Source: Spongiihabitans sp963422685
Lineage (GTDB): Bacteria; Pseudomonadota; Gammaproteobacteria; Arenicellales; Poriferihabitantaceae
Direction: 5' to 3'
Assembly (NCBI GenBank): GCA_963422685.1
Contig: OY730442.1
Coordinates: 558,001-622,000 of the forward strand
DNA: 64,000 nt
The notes under the pieces were generated by a model that was not told the origin of the DNA, searched no databases, and was given only the letters and a program-made list of their open reading frames with translations. Each line of letters opens with the position of its first letter. Position 1 is the stretch's first letter. The translations under genes were made by a program, and so were the position numbers. Shown here one piece after another: positions 8,876-20,682 of the stretch.

Positions 8876-10045
8876 TTAGGGCTGGTCAATTAAAGCCAGA
8901 ATTGCGGCGCGGTCCTGATCAAGTTCAGGCGCGGCGGTGCGCACGGCGGGATCTTCGTATTGCGAAAACTTGATCGGATTACCCGCCATCCTGAATTCCC
9001 TGCCAGCGCCGCTTTTGGCGGTGACAATCATATTACGCGCCAACACCTGGCTGTCGGTGGCCACCTGCGCAACGTTGTTGATTGGGCCACAGGGCACACC
9101 GGCTTGACGGAACAGCCTTAGCCACTCCGTCACGGATCTGGCGGCCAGCGCCTGTTCAAGCGCCTGGTACAAGATTTGAAAATTTTCCGTTCTTGCCTCG
9201 TTACTGCTAAAACGTCTGTCCTTTAGCAAATCAGCCCGCCCGATGACCTGGCACAGTGTAGCGAATAACGGATTGTTGCCCGCCGCAATGATGATGTATT
9301 CACCGCCCAGCGCTCGCAGCCCGGCGAACGGCGTGATTGAAGGATGGCGCAATCCAAGCGGCCCGGGGACAGCATTTTCAGCGAAATAGCGGCAGATTGC
9401 ATTTTCCAGAATCGCCACCTGGCAATCCAGCATACCGATATCCACTTTCCCACCCCTGCCGGTTTTTTCCCGGTCGTACAGCGCCGCCAATACCCCGGAC
9501 AGACCGAACAACCCTGCGGTGAGGTCACCCAGCGAAGTGCCAACCCGGACCGGTCGGGCGGCATCCGTACCCGTCAGACTGATGATTCCACCCATGCCCT
9601 GCACCACCATGTCATAGGCAGGCCAGTCTTTATAAGGCCCGGTATGCCCGAAACCAGACACGGCACCATAAATTAATCGCGGATTGATTTTTTGTAGCCC
9701 GGGCCAGCCAAAACCCAGTTTTCGCAGCGTACCGGCTCTGAAATTCTCCACCAGCATATCGGCTTTGCTCACAAGTCTGGTAAATATTTCCCGGTCATCG
9801 GTCGCTTTAAGATTCAGCGCGATACTTTCCTTGCCGCGATTAATCGATGCGAAATAAGCGGACTCGCCATCAACGAACGGACCGAAGTGTCTGGCGTCAT
9901 CACCAACCCCGGGCGCTTCAACTTTAATCACCCGGGCGCCCATATCCGCCAGCATCATGGTCAGATACGGCCCGGCCAGCACCCGGGTCAGGTCAATTAC
10001 AATCAACCCGTCCAGGGGTGAGGCCCGTTCAGGCATTTCAGTCAT
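8876..10045 (-). CDS. CaiB/BaiF family CoA-transferase
   Basis: 389 residues. LIVIDLTRVLAGPYLTMMLA plus GARVIKVEAPGVGDDAR is the family N-terminal signature, and YDMVVQGMGGI contains the putative catalytic Asp (about D145). It is the last gene of a minus-strand run beginning at 12180 (PLP lyase, Rieske oxygenase, this transferase), 29 bp behind the Rieske stop. Context suggests activation or recycling of a carboxylic acid released by the preceding enzymes; the acid itself is unknown. It is clearly different in sequence from the member at 2033-3238, so this is not a recent duplication. Confidence 0.9.
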   Translation of the reverse strand: MTEMPERASPLDGLIVIDLTRVLAGPYLTMMLADMGARVIKVEAPGVGDDARHFGPFVDGESAYFASINRGKESIALNLKATDDREIFTRLVSKADMLVENFRAGTLRKLGFGWPGLQKINPRLIYGAVSGFGHTGPYKDWPAYDMVVQGMGGIISLTGTDAARPVRVGTSLGDLTAGLFGLSGVLAALYDREKTGRGGKVDIGMLDCQVAILENAICRYFAENAVPGPLGLRHPSITPFAGLRALGGEYIIIAAGNNPLFATLCQVIGRADLLKDRRFSSNEARTENFQILYQALEQALAARSVTEWLRLFRQAGVPCGPINNVAQVATDSQVLARNMIVTAKSGAGREFRMAGNPIKFSQYEDPAVRTAAPELDQDRAAILALIDQP

Positions 10046-10074
10046 GATTAAGGCCGACCCGGATCAGCCGGGCC

Positions 10075-11088
10075 CTAACCAAGCGCTTCGCGTACACACT
10101 GCTGGAAGAAAATTGTGCCGGGTTCGCGTTGTCTGGATAATACGCCGGTTTGATACGTGCCGCCTTCCAGGTTTTTTTGCACTCGTGCACAAATTCCTGC
10201 GTCTTCCCGCATTACCTGACTGGAAAACTCAACCGCTTCGAGTCGCTGCGCCTTTCCCATGGAGGACGCGAACCAAAACCATCTCTGCACCGCTGTCAGT
10301 TTTTCGTTCACCGGAATGATACGTTCAACATTAAAACTGTGCATGGAAAAATGCAGCAGCAGCCCCGGGAATTTGTAAATCCAGAACCCCGGGCTGCCGT
10401 CCTTGTAGGTCACATCAAAGCCGACAAATTTTCCGTTTTCACAGGGTTTTATCCGTGTTTGTCTGCCCGCCATGGACGCATTGAGCGCCGGATGGATGGT
10501 GGACAGATGGTAGCCCTCGGTGGAATTGTCGCTGTAGTTTTTCCAGTTCGCGCGAACGCGGTTATTGCGCATTACCGTAAATTCCATTTCCGCGACTTGC
10601 GGGAAGTTTTCTGCGATTCGCACAACATCGCCCAGCCATTCATACAATGAGATGCTGTGCACATCCAGACAGGCAAAAACCAGGTCATTCCAGACATCCA
10701 CCCTGACCGGAATCAAGCCGTAATTTTCCGCCATCAGGTCTTCGCCCGGGTTAAATCCCGGGGCATTTTTCAATTTCCCGTCCAGCGCATAGCTCCATGC
10801 GTGATATGGGCAGGTGAACCGGGTGATTGAACCCTTTTCATCCGCGCACAACATGGAAGCGCGATGGCGGCATAAATTAAGAAATCCCGCTAATTTACCG
10901 TCGTATCCCCGAACGATGACAATAGATTGGCCGGCGATTGTTGCGGTAACATACTGGCCCGGTTTGTTCAGTTCCTGGCAACCGGTAATGAACGTCCAGT
11001 TCCTTGTGAAAATCTGTTTCTGCTCAACGGCAAATATTTCGGCATCGTAATACCAGTTGGCCGATAATGATTCCACGATGTTTGACAT
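10075..11088 (-). CDS. Rieske non-haem iron oxygenase, catalytic subunit
   Basis: 337 residues. The Rieske [2Fe-2S] ligands are C73/H75 and C93/H96 (CRHR ... CPYHAW). The mononuclear iron site is in NSTEGYHLSTIHPAL, with H194 and H199 and a bridging glutamate E191. A glutamate rather than aspartate at the bridge is known from carnitine oxygenase CntA and glycine betaine oxygenase-type enzymes, so a quaternary-amine substrate is likely. The gene starts immediately after the TAA of the upstream PLP enzyme (TAAATG), showing tight coupling. No reductase subunit is adjacent; the EtfAB pair upstream does not substitute for one in known systems. Confidence 0.88.
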   Translation of the reverse strand: MSNIVESLSANWYYDAEIFAVEQKQIFTRNWTFITGCQELNKPGQYVTATIAGQSIVIVRGYDGKLAGFLNLCRHRASMLCADEKGSITRFTCPYHAWSYALDGKLKNAPGFNPGEDLMAENYGLIPVRVDVWNDLVFACLDVHSISLYEWLGDVVRIAENFPQVAEMEFTVMRNNRVRANWKNYSDNSTEGYHLSTIHPALNASMAGRQTRIKPCENGKFVGFDVTYKDGSPGFWIYKFPGLLLHFSMHSFNVERIIPVNEKLTAVQRWFWFASSMGKAQRLEAVEFSSQVMREDAGICARVQKNLEGGTYQTGVLSRQREPGTIFFQQCVREALG

Positions 11089-12180
11089 TTATATCCATGC
11101 CGTGGTCTGTCCGGCGTCCTGCCCGGTCACTGGTCGAGACGAGATCCGTTCTATCTCACTGCGGTATGCGAACAACGCGGGTGTACCGCCGGTATGAATT
11201 ACGACTATCTTTTTAAATCGGGACAACAATCCGTCCTCAATAAGCTGGATAATGCAGGCCAGAGTCTTGCCCGAATAAACCGGGTCCACCAGCAGGCCTT
11301 CGCAAGTGGCCGCCATGTGGATGGCGCGATTCAACTGCGCTGACATCTGACCATAACCCGGGGCAAACGCGCTGTCATCGGTCCAGATATCCTCGTCTTT
11401 TACCATTCCCGGCAAATTCAGCATGTTCGATAAATGATCACAATGGCAGCGAATTCGGGAAAACTGGGACGCCCTGCCCCTGCGTACACACGCCCCCAAC
11501 ACTGGAATATTCGACCCGGACAATCGCATCCCGAACAGTATTCCGGCATGGGTTATTCCGCTTCCCGAACCGACAGCGATCAAATCCGCGCCAGACTGCT
11601 GATTTTCAATTTGTTCGAGTAATTCCCGGGCGGCGACGATATACCCCAACGCACCTTTAGGCTCCGCAGTCGGCACCAGCGGCACCACATAGGGAATTCT
11701 GCCATTTCGCTGCAACTCACCGGCGATACGATTTATCTCTCTATCCGCACCTGCTTCATCCTCGCCCTGGCAATAGCGATAAATAGTGGCGCCGAATAAT
11801 CCGGTAAGCAATCGATTTCCTGAGGCCTGATAATCTTCGGACCGGTTATCTACCCGGTCTTCCAGTTGGATATGGCATTCCAGTCCCAGCCTGGCCGCCG
11901 CCGCGGCCAGGGTGCGCATATAATTTGACTGCACCGCCCCAGTGCTCAGCACCGTATCGCATCCTTTGGACAAGGCATCGCCAAGATAAAATTCCAGCTG
12001 GCGGACTTTGTTGCCGCCCAACCCCAGCCCGGTGCAGTCATCCCGTTTTATAAACAATTCCACGCCATCAAAATTTTCAGACAAACGCGGCATGGCTTCC
12101 AGCGGTGTGGGCATATGGCCCAGTTTAACCCTGGGGAAATTCCGTAATTCGGTAATGGATGATTTTATGAATTCCGCCAT
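11089..12180 (-). CDS. PLP-dependent D-cysteine desulfhydrase / L-cysteate sulfo-lyase-like enzyme
   Basis: 363 residues of the fold-type II (ACC deaminase) family. MPTPLEAMPRL, then ELFIKRDDCTGLGLGGNKVRQLEF place the PLP lysine at about K58, and STGAVQSNYMRTLAAAAARLG is the family's substrate/PLP loop. Characterised relatives include D-cysteine desulfhydrase (DcyD) and L-cysteate sulfo-lyase (CuyA), which release sulfide or sulfite plus pyruvate and ammonia. Which of these applies cannot be decided here. It is first in the operon with the Rieske oxygenase and CoA-transferase. Sulfonate degradation is possible but unproven. Confidence 0.82.
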   Translation of the reverse strand: MAEFIKSSITELRNFPRVKLGHMPTPLEAMPRLSENFDGVELFIKRDDCTGLGLGGNKVRQLEFYLGDALSKGCDTVLSTGAVQSNYMRTLAAAAARLGLECHIQLEDRVDNRSEDYQASGNRLLTGLFGATIYRYCQGEDEAGADREINRIAGELQRNGRIPYVVPLVPTAEPKGALGYIVAARELLEQIENQQSGADLIAVGSGSGITHAGILFGMRLSGSNIPVLGACVRRGRASQFSRIRCHCDHLSNMLNLPGMVKDEDIWTDDSAFAPGYGQMSAQLNRAIHMAATCEGLLVDPVYSGKTLACIIQLIEDGLLSRFKKIVVIHTGGTPALFAYRSEIERISSRPVTGQDAGQTTAWI

Positions 12181-12260
12181 GGGTATGGGTTAATCAGTGC
12201 GGGCGCTGTGGTTGTATTGTGGCGCCCTGCGTCGTCCAGTCGAAAGAAACGCGGTTCGGG

Positions 12261-13208
12261 TTACTTTTCCAGTTCGGCCTGCAAGGCAGGAACGGCGACA
12301 AACAAATCTTCGTTCCAGCCATAATCAGCCACCTGGAAGATCGGCGCTTCTTCGTCATGGTTAATGGCGACAATCACCTTGGAGTCCTTCATACCGGCCA
12401 AATGCTGAATCGCACCAGAAATTCCCACCGCCACATAAAGGTCCGGCGCCACCACTTTTCCGGTTTGACCCACTTGATACTCGTTCGGCACAAATCCTGC
12501 ATCCACCGCAGCGCGGGAAGCGCCCACCGCACCGCCGAGCTGATCGGCCAGTTTCTCAAGCATGGGGAAGTTGTCCCCGCTTTGCATACCACGTCCGCCG
12601 GACACCACGACTTTGGCCGATGTCAGTTCCGGGCGTTCACTCGAACCCAATGTCTGCTCCACGAATTGCACCTGGTCAGTAGCGCCCGCATCATCAATGT
12701 TTTCAATCTCTGCGCCGCCACTTTCAGCCTCAGCAAGATCAAATGCCGTGGTGCGCACGGTAATCATTTTAACCGCATCCAGTGATTTCACCCTAGACAG
12801 CGCGTTACCAGCGTAGATCGGGCGTACAAAGGTATCCGCATCAACCACTTCGCTGATGTCAGATATGGCCTGTACATCGCACAGCGCTGCGGTATACGGA
12901 ATCAGCGCTTTTCCGAAAGTTGACGCAGGCGCCATCACATGGCTGTACTCATCTACCCTGCTATCCATCAGAGACTTGATCAATGCCGCCGTGTTTTCGG
13001 TTATTTCATTGGCATGGCTTGCGCTGTCGCATACCAGCACTTTACGCACTCCGGCGATTTTTGCCGCCGCCGCCGTAATTGCGGCACAATCCTGACCCGC
13101 TATCAGCACATCAATCTCGCCGCCAACCTGTGCCGCGGCCGCAACGGTATTCAGGGTGGCCGGTGCTAACCCAGATTTATAGTGTTCGGCTATTACCAGA
13201 ATACGCAT
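12261..13208 (-). CDS. etfA: Electron transfer flavoprotein, alpha subunit
   Basis: 315 residues, normal length. LVIAEHYKSGLAPATLN at the N-terminus and the C-terminal FAD-binding block (VVSGGRGMQSGDNF, VGASRAAVDAGFVPNEYQVGQTG, PDLYVAVGISGAIQHLAGM) are diagnostic of EtfA. With EtfB it forms the soluble FAD/AMP heterodimer. This takes electrons from acyl-CoA, dimethylglycine and sarcosine dehydrogenases and passes them to ETF:ubiquinone oxidoreductase, which is not in this window. The start directly follows the etfB stop (TAAATG). The window also encodes dimethylglycine/sarcosine-type dehydrogenases, which are plausible electron donors. Confidence 0.97.
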   Translation of the reverse strand: MRILVIAEHYKSGLAPATLNTVAAAAQVGGEIDVLIAGQDCAAITAAAAKIAGVRKVLVCDSASHANEITENTAALIKSLMDSRVDEYSHVMAPASTFGKALIPYTAALCDVQAISDISEVVDADTFVRPIYAGNALSRVKSLDAVKMITVRTTAFDLAEAESGGAEIENIDDAGATDQVQFVEQTLGSSERPELTSAKVVVSGGRGMQSGDNFPMLEKLADQLGGAVGASRAAVDAGFVPNEYQVGQTGKVVAPDLYVAVGISGAIQHLAGMKDSKVIVAINHDEEAPIFQVADYGWNEDLFVAVPALQAELEK

Positions 13209-13958
13209 TTAAATCACCTTCGCTTCGTTTCTCAGTTTGTCCACCAGTTCAGCCGCACTGGCAACCATAACGCCGGCGTCTCTGGCCGGGGGGGTATTAA
13301 CTTCTACCACTTCGATTCGATTGGTCACATTCACACCCAACTGTTGCGGAGTGGTTACCTGGATTGGTTTCTTTTTCGCTTTCATGATGTTCGGCAATGA
13401 CGCATATCGCGGCTCGTTCAAGCGCAGGTCCGTGGTCACCACCGCAGGACAGGTAATTTGTAATTTCTCCAGTCCGGCATCAATCTCGCGAGTGATGGCG
13501 AAGCCGCCGTCGTTTCTCTCGATTTTAGAAATATAGCTACCCAGTGGACGCTGCATAATCGCCGCCAGCATTTGCCCGGTTTGGTTATTATCATCGTCGA
13601 TGGACTGTTTACCCAGAATGACCAGATCAGTGGATTCCTGTTCCGCAATCACTTTGATCATTTTGGCGATGGCCAACGGCTCCAGCACCGCTTCTGTCTC
13701 GATATGCACGCCTCGGTCGGCGCCCATCGCCAGGCCGGCGCGGATTGTTTCCGGACACTTTGCCGGGCCTGCGGAAACGATGATGACTTCTTCAGCATGA
13801 CCGGCCTGTTTGATTCGCAGCGCTTCTTCCACGGCAATTTCACAAAACGGGTTCATAGCCATTTTTACATTAGCGGTCTCAACACCAGTGTGGTCGGCCT
13901 TGACCCTGACTCTGATGTTTGCGTCGATGACTCGTTTTACTGGTACCAGTATTTTCAT
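13209..13958 (-). CDS. etfB: Electron transfer flavoprotein, beta subunit
   Basis: 249 residues, the standard size. MKILVPVKRVIDANIRVRVK at the start, NPFCEIAVEEALRIKQAG, and the signature region around DNNQTGQMLAAIMQRP identify EtfB, the AMP-binding partner of EtfA. The order etfB then etfA with no spacer is the common proteobacterial arrangement. The 165-bp gap to the divergent hisN should hold the promoters for both directions, but no convincing -35/-10 pair was found. Confidence 0.97.
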   Translation of the reverse strand: MKILVPVKRVIDANIRVRVKADHTGVETANVKMAMNPFCEIAVEEALRIKQAGHAEEVIIVSAGPAKCPETIRAGLAMGADRGVHIETEAVLEPLAIAKMIKVIAEQESTDLVILGKQSIDDDNNQTGQMLAAIMQRPLGSYISKIERNDGGFAITREIDAGLEKLQITCPAVVTTDLRLNEPRYASLPNIMKAKKKPIQVTTPQQLGVNVTNRIEVVEVNTPPARDAGVMVASAAELVDKLRNEAKVI

Positions 13959-14123
13959 TTCGTGGACTCTCCCCGAAAAGGTGATGGATAGCGGAACTGG
14001 GCGCGGATTCTACCCTAATCGGAATTCGCAGAATAGAGATTTTTAGCGCCAGGGGTCTGGCAGGGGGCCGCTGCCATTGAGTTAGAATACGCTTTGTATT
14101 TACCCCGAACAACTTAGATATCC

Positions 14124-14915
14124 GTGACCGAAAACAGCGATAAATTGCTGGATGAATTGCTGCATACCGCAGCGCTCGCCGCAGACCAGGCCCGTAACAT
14201 TACCCGCAAATGGTTTCGGGCGGATTTGCGCATTGCCAGCAAAACGGATAATACCCCGGTTACCATTGCCGACCGGCAAACCGAAGACGTCATAAAAACC
14301 ATAATCCTTGCGCGCCACCCGGACCATGGTTTTTTTGGCGAAGAAACCGGCTGGCAGCTAAATAATGCGGAATGGCAATGGATAATTGACCCCATTGATG
14401 GCACCAAATGTTTTGCCACGGGAATGCCAACCTTTGGCACATTAATCGCGCTTTTACATCATCACCAGCCGGTTCTGGGGATTATCGATCATCCCATACT
14501 GGACGAGCGCTGGGTCGGCGTACAACGAAAGAAAACCACGCATAATGGCAATCCCTGCCGGACGCGATCGACGGACTCGCTGGAAAATTCCAGCATATAC
14601 ACGACTAGCATGGATATGTTCGACGAGATTACCGCAGAGCAGTCACAAAACCTCACCAAAAGCTGCCGGTTCAGAGTTTTTGGCGGCGATTGTTATGGAT
14701 ACGGACTGCTTGCATCCGGGTATAACGACCTGGTATGCGAGGCGGATTTAAAACCTTATGACTATGCCGCGCTGATACCGGTGATAGAAGGCGCCGGTGG
14801 AATGATAACCGATTGGCAGGGAAATCCTCTTACACTGGAATCCATTGGTCAGGTTCTGGCTTCGGCAAATCCGGTTTTGCACCAGCAAGCCATCGCCAGA
14901 CTACGGCAGCCATAG
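14124..14915 (+). CDS. hisN: Histidinol-phosphatase, inositol monophosphatase family
   Basis: 263 residues with a GTG start at 14124. The metal-binding motifs of the IMPase superfamily are present: GEETGW (E73/E74), WIIDPIDGT (89-94) and YDYAALIPVIEGAGG near the C-terminus. FATGMPTFGTLIALL and LGIIDHPILDERWVG match the HisN branch (histidinol-phosphate to histidinol, step 8 of histidine synthesis) better than SuhB or CysQ. No other his gene is nearby, as is usual for hisN. Activity on other monophosphates remains possible. Confidence 0.85.
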   Translation: MTENSDKLLDELLHTAALAADQARNITRKWFRADLRIASKTDNTPVTIADRQTEDVIKTIILARHPDHGFFGEETGWQLNNAEWQWIIDPIDGTKCFATGMPTFGTLIALLHHHQPVLGIIDHPILDERWVGVQRKKTTHNGNPCRTRSTDSLENSSIYTTSMDMFDEITAEQSQNLTKSCRFRVFGGDCYGYGLLASGYNDLVCEADLKPYDYAALIPVIEGAGGMITDWQGNPLTLESIGQVLASANPVLHQQAIARLRQP

Positions 14916-15183
14916 AAAAACCGGCCGGGGCAAAATTCCGGCATGATAAAGTTGATATGTAAAGGCCAATTCGGGATTCTAGGGTCGGCGCTAAAGCACA
15001 TTTTTTTTAAAATAAACAGGAAATTTGTTTCCTGGGAGTTTTTCTCGCAGCGTCTACGGATTGACCTTTCACAAGGAGCGGGAATTCTGCTTACCGAACC
15101 TTTAATGGAAATCCGTAAACAGCGATATAATTCAGCGTTTTAACCGACTCTTCACAACCAATTATTTTTCCGGGCAGGGTGCA

Positions 15184-16851
<1,668 letters not shown>

Positions 16852-16951
16852 TTTCCGGGTTTGCCGAAAATTTGCAACGCATCAATTCGGGTATGCACAG
16901 ATGGAACAACTTTCATGACCAGGTAAACAGGAATTGTGGGAGTAACATATT

Positions 16952-17698
16952 TCAGGGAGATAGAAATTCATCCACAATCCGATTGAATAATGCCGGATTC
17001 TCCAGATGCGCGTTGTGTGAACATCGCGGCATGATCCTGAGCCGGCTGTTTTGTATGCCATCCAGCAGTCGATCAATCTGGCGCCCTGGATAGGAGCGGT
17101 CCTCCGCACCCCGGACAATCAGGGTTTCAGCCGTTATCTGATCCAGTCTTTCAACCGCACGCCAGCGCTGCCATGCGCTATAGCCCGCCAGCATGGTTGA
17201 TGCATTTACTCGCATCGCCAGTTCCAGCGCTGCGGGATAATCTGGATGCGCTTCCTTATTTAAAAACCAGCTGGCCACGGTAGTTTTAATCGTCCCTTCT
17301 TTACCTTCATGCCCCACCCGCCATTTGCTGTCCGCAATGGATTCAAACCGGCCCGGCAGCAAGCCATCCGGCCCGGTGCCGTACAGGATCAGTTTCTGCA
17401 CCCGTTGCGGGGCAATAATCGCGGTTTCCTGGGCAATCATCCCACCCATGGAATGGCCTACCAGTGAAAATCGACCCACATTCAGGCGGTCCAGCAAATC
17501 CATCACAAACCATGCGCCGTCTTCTATTGTATCCAGCGGCGGACTTTCCGCGTTGTCGCCATAACCCGGCAAATTGGTAGCGATCACATTGAATGACTGT
17601 GCGAAATAATCTATTTGATTTCGCCAATACCCTGCCCCGCTTAAAAACCCGTGCTGGAACACCAGCACCGGACCGCTTCCCTGACGAATATACTGCAT
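16952..17698 (-). CDS. Alpha/beta hydrolase
   Basis: From the ATG at 17698 the protein is 248 residues; a 76-residue Arg/Trp-rich upstream extension is rejected because the family fold begins at MQYIRQGSGPVLVFQHGFLS. The oxyanion-hole HGF, the nucleophile elbow GHSMGGM (Ser in VGHSMGG), a late Asp in VRGAEDRSYPG and a C-terminal His in MPRCSHNAHLENP form a complete catalytic triad. Small-molecule esterase, lactonase or C-C hydrolase activity is possible; the substrate is unknown. It starts 13 bp behind the end of the broken demethylase gene and was probably co-transcribed with it. Confidence 0.85.
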   Translation of the reverse strand: MQYIRQGSGPVLVFQHGFLSGAGYWRNQIDYFAQSFNVIATNLPGYGDNAESPPLDTIEDGAWFVMDLLDRLNVGRFSLVGHSMGGMIAQETAIIAPQRVQKLILYGTGPDGLLPGRFESIADSKWRVGHEGKEGTIKTTVASWFLNKEAHPDYPAALELAMRVNASTMLAGYSAWQRWRAVERLDQITAETLIVRGAEDRSYPGRQIDRLLDGIQNSRLRIMPRCSHNAHLENPALFNRIVDEFLSP

Positions 17699-17711
17699 GA
17701 TAATCCGCCTC

Positions 17712-20156
17712 CTACATTTTGGGGCGGATATTTTCCGGGCCGTATGGAGCATCCTCAACCACCACCGCAGCACAGCGCACACCCGGCACCGAGATTTCCA
17801 GCCTGGTGCCCGGGCCAGAATAATCGCGCTCCAGGTAAGCCATGGAAACAGCATGACCGAAATGATAAGAATGCGTACCCGGGCTGACCCGACCCACCAG
17901 TCTGCCCGCATAATAAACCCCTTCATTCATATAGGCGCTGGCATCCGTGGTTTGCACTTTCAGGGTCACCAGCTTTTTGCCGAGCCCTTTGGACTTTTGC
18001 GCCTCAATTGCTTTGCGGCCGATAAAATCCCAGTCTTTATCGAGGCAGACAAACCGTTCAAGGCCGGATTCCAGCGCAGCATGTTCAATGTTCAAATCCC
18101 GATACATTGCCCGATATGATTTATCCGGACGGGCGGATTCGATGGCGCGATTGCCCACCATTTTCAGCCCGTGATTTTGACCGGCCCGGGTCAGCCCATC
18201 GTATAAATAATGCTGATGGCAGATCGGATGATAACATTCCCAGCCGAGCTCGCCGGCATAATTAACCCGCATCATGCGCCCCCGGCGGCCCAGCCGATGG
18301 AAGTGGTTTGTCCCGACGGCCATGGAAACGCCCGATTCAACAAACCCGCTTCGGTAATTGGTTGCAGCACATCCCGGGCATGGGGCCAGGAATCGTGAAA
18401 CATCCCCATTCATAAGTCACGTTGCGCAAACCCACGTCGCCTTGTTTTAGCAATAATTTCTGCAACACGTCGAAGTCATGCCATTCACCACGCGGCGTTG
18501 CCACCAGATAATACATATTATCCGCTAACCGGGTAACCGTAAATTCGCTGCGCACTCCACCGGACTTTGTCAGCAAATGCGCCGGCACGATTTGCCCGAT
18601 ACGCCGGGGACAGCGATTCGCAAGCATCGTATCCAGCCATCGTCCGTAGCCTGCTCCAGAGACCTCAAACTTCGCCATGGAAGTCATTTCGAACAAACCG
18701 ACCCCGTGCGAATCGCTTTGACCTCCTCTGCCACATACGGCATATACCTAAACCGCCAGTAACTGTATTCATCCCTGGGCTCCACCCCGTTGGGTGCGAA
18801 CCACAACGGCGTCTCCCAACCATAAACCGAACCCCACACCGCACCCTGAGCAGTCAAGCGATCATAACAGGGCATGGTTTTAGACGGCCGGCCTGACTGC
18901 CACTCGAAATCGGGATAATGAACGCCAAAATTGTGACCAAAGGTTTCACGATTGCGCTGGCCTGTCCATTCCTTGCTGGCATGGCCGCCAAACCGTCGGC
19001 AATCAATTTCCGCCATATCCGACTCGGGTTCGCCTTCAGTAATCCAGTGGGCCAGTTGATGGCCGATACCGCCGCCCATCAGTATCCCGCCGACACGCCT
19101 TCTGCCAGCCAGAGATTTCTGCGTCCATGCACCGGCCCGACCAATGGCAGGTTATCCGGGGACGTGCAGGTCGGTCCACGCACATTGCTCCTGATGCCGA
19201 CTTCGCCCAATGCCAGCACGCGCCTGATCGCTTCTCGCCAATGCGCTTGCACGGATTCGAAATCTTCGGGCAGCAGCTCCGCGCCAAATCCTGCGGGTAC
19301 GCCATTGCGCGCAAAATGCCGGAGATTCTCTGGCCTCTCGTATGGCCCGAACATCAAACCCGAGCCTTCTTCACGCACATAACCATTGATGGTTTCATCT
19401 CGAAGTACCGGCATTTCCGGCAAACCCTGGGCTTGACGCTGCTCAAGTTCCGGGACCGATTCGGTGACCCAGTATTGATGAACCACGGGAAACGCAGGGA
19501 TTGCAATGCCGAGCAGTTGCGCAGTTTGCTGCACGTAGTTGCCGGTGGCGCAAACAACATGCTCGCAGATAATGTCACCCTGGCTGGTTTTCACTTTCCA
19601 GTCACCGCTGGCTGAGCACTCGAAACCCGTCCCTGCGTATGTCGATAAATTTCAGCGCCATTGCGGCGAGCTGCTTCGGCCAGGGCCTGGATGATGTCCG
19701 CTGGCGCAATATGCCCGGCATCGGGATTGTAGACGCCGCCGAGCAGTTTGGGGTTTCGTGCCATCAGCGGCCACAGCTCATAAACCTGTGCCAGAGCGAG
19801 AATTTCCGCCCGAATACTCCAGGTTTCGGCGATACTCATAATAGTTTCAGATACTCATCCATTCTGTCGGCGGTATTAGCGAGTCGAAGCTGCCCGCATT
19901 GATGCCATCCAATGCTTTGCCCGGTCTTCTTTTCCACCTCCTGGTAAATTTCAATGATGCGGGCGATGAGACCACCGAAGCTGTAACTGAAACTGTACAG
20001 TGGCACGAGACCTGCCGCATGCCAGGCGGACCCGGCCGTCAGCTCGGTACGCTCAACCAGAACCACATCCGTCACGCCGCGCCCGGTCAGGCTGTGAAGA
20101 ATATTGACACCCACACATCCGCCGCCTACCACTACCACTCTCGCCTGATTTTTCAC
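17712..20156 (-). pseudogene. Dimethylglycine/sarcosine dehydrogenase-like gene broken by six frameshifts
   Basis: When six one-base gaps are bridged, the segment encodes about 815 residues: an N-terminal FAD-binding oxidoreductase (RVVVVGGGCVGVNILHSL, then GSAWHAAGLVPL) and a C-terminal GcvT-like folate-binding half (MRVNYAGELGWECYHP, YRAMYRDLNIEHAALESGLE). Breaks lie near 19838, 19628, 19090, 18705, 18385 and 18285. At each one, adding a single base restores the family sequence across the join, for example GVSAGY-stop into GVSAGILMGGGIG near 19085. All six are losses of one base, mostly inside short homopolymers. An intact paralogue is at 26483-28945. The short ATGA-type overlaps between fragments are coincidental. 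Confidence 0.85.
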
Positions 20157-20442
20157 TGCTTGATTACTGATTGATTATGGGTTGATCGACATCCAGAGTA
20201 TGGGCACAAAACCCGCGCAAAATCATACTCCAGATCAAGAAGTCATCCATTGCGCGCCCGCCGACCGAGGCCATTCTGCGCCATGATTTAATACCGCTTC
20301 CGCTTTGCCGGGAATTAATACTATAAATGCCCTGGTGAAGTTCGGGCCTTCATTATTCCGAATTGAACCCCATTCAAATATATGGCATTCACATATATTG
20401 GAATTATTCCATAACACCAGATTTCAGGAGAAATTCACGAGT

Positions 20443-20682
20443 ATGGAGAAAAATGACATCAGGACGTTGCCAGGCCGCGACCAGGATATTCATAAAATGT
20501 TAAACAACCCAAAAATCACGCGCCGTGATTTTATGGGCTATGTGGGCGCGTATCAGTTTATAAGAAAAACTTTACAGCCCGGATTCCTGAACGAAAAAGA
20601 AGCCGGATTGGAGGTCAAAACAACCATTATTCCTGGAAAGGGCGGGAAAAGCCATGAAGTAAGGGAAGTATGCTGGAAGTAA
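20443..20682 (+). CDS. Small hypothetical protein with a Tat-like motif, possibly truncated
   Basis: 79 residues from the ATG at 20443, preceded by aggag 12 bases upstream. NNPKITRRDFMGYVGA resembles a twin-arginine signal (RRxFM), but no long hydrophobic stretch follows: FIRKTLQPGFLNEKEAG comes directly after. It may be the relic of an exported oxidoreductase whose body was lost when the neighbouring IS arrived, or a genuine small protein. The ORF can be extended upstream to 20305 without a better start. A run of ten C (20701-20710) follows the stop. Confidence 0.35.
   Translation: MEKNDIRTLPGRDQDIHKMLNNPKITRRDFMGYVGAYQFIRKTLQPGFLNEKEAGLEVKTTIIPGKGGKSHEVREVCWK

Noticed and set aside
14943..15143. 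66-codon ORF between hisN and ettA
   Set aside because: No Shine-Dalgarno and no protein-like pattern; the gap more likely carries the ettA leader and promoter.
17699..17926. N-terminal 76-residue extension of the alpha/beta hydrolase
   Set aside because: The sequence is antisense-like Arg/Trp-rich and covers the 3' end of the broken demethylase; family homology starts at 17698.
17712..20156. Six small overlapping genes joined by ATGA/GTGA junctions
   Set aside because: Each junction is repaired by one inserted base that restores the dimethylglycine dehydrogenase-like sequence, so these are pieces of one broken gene.
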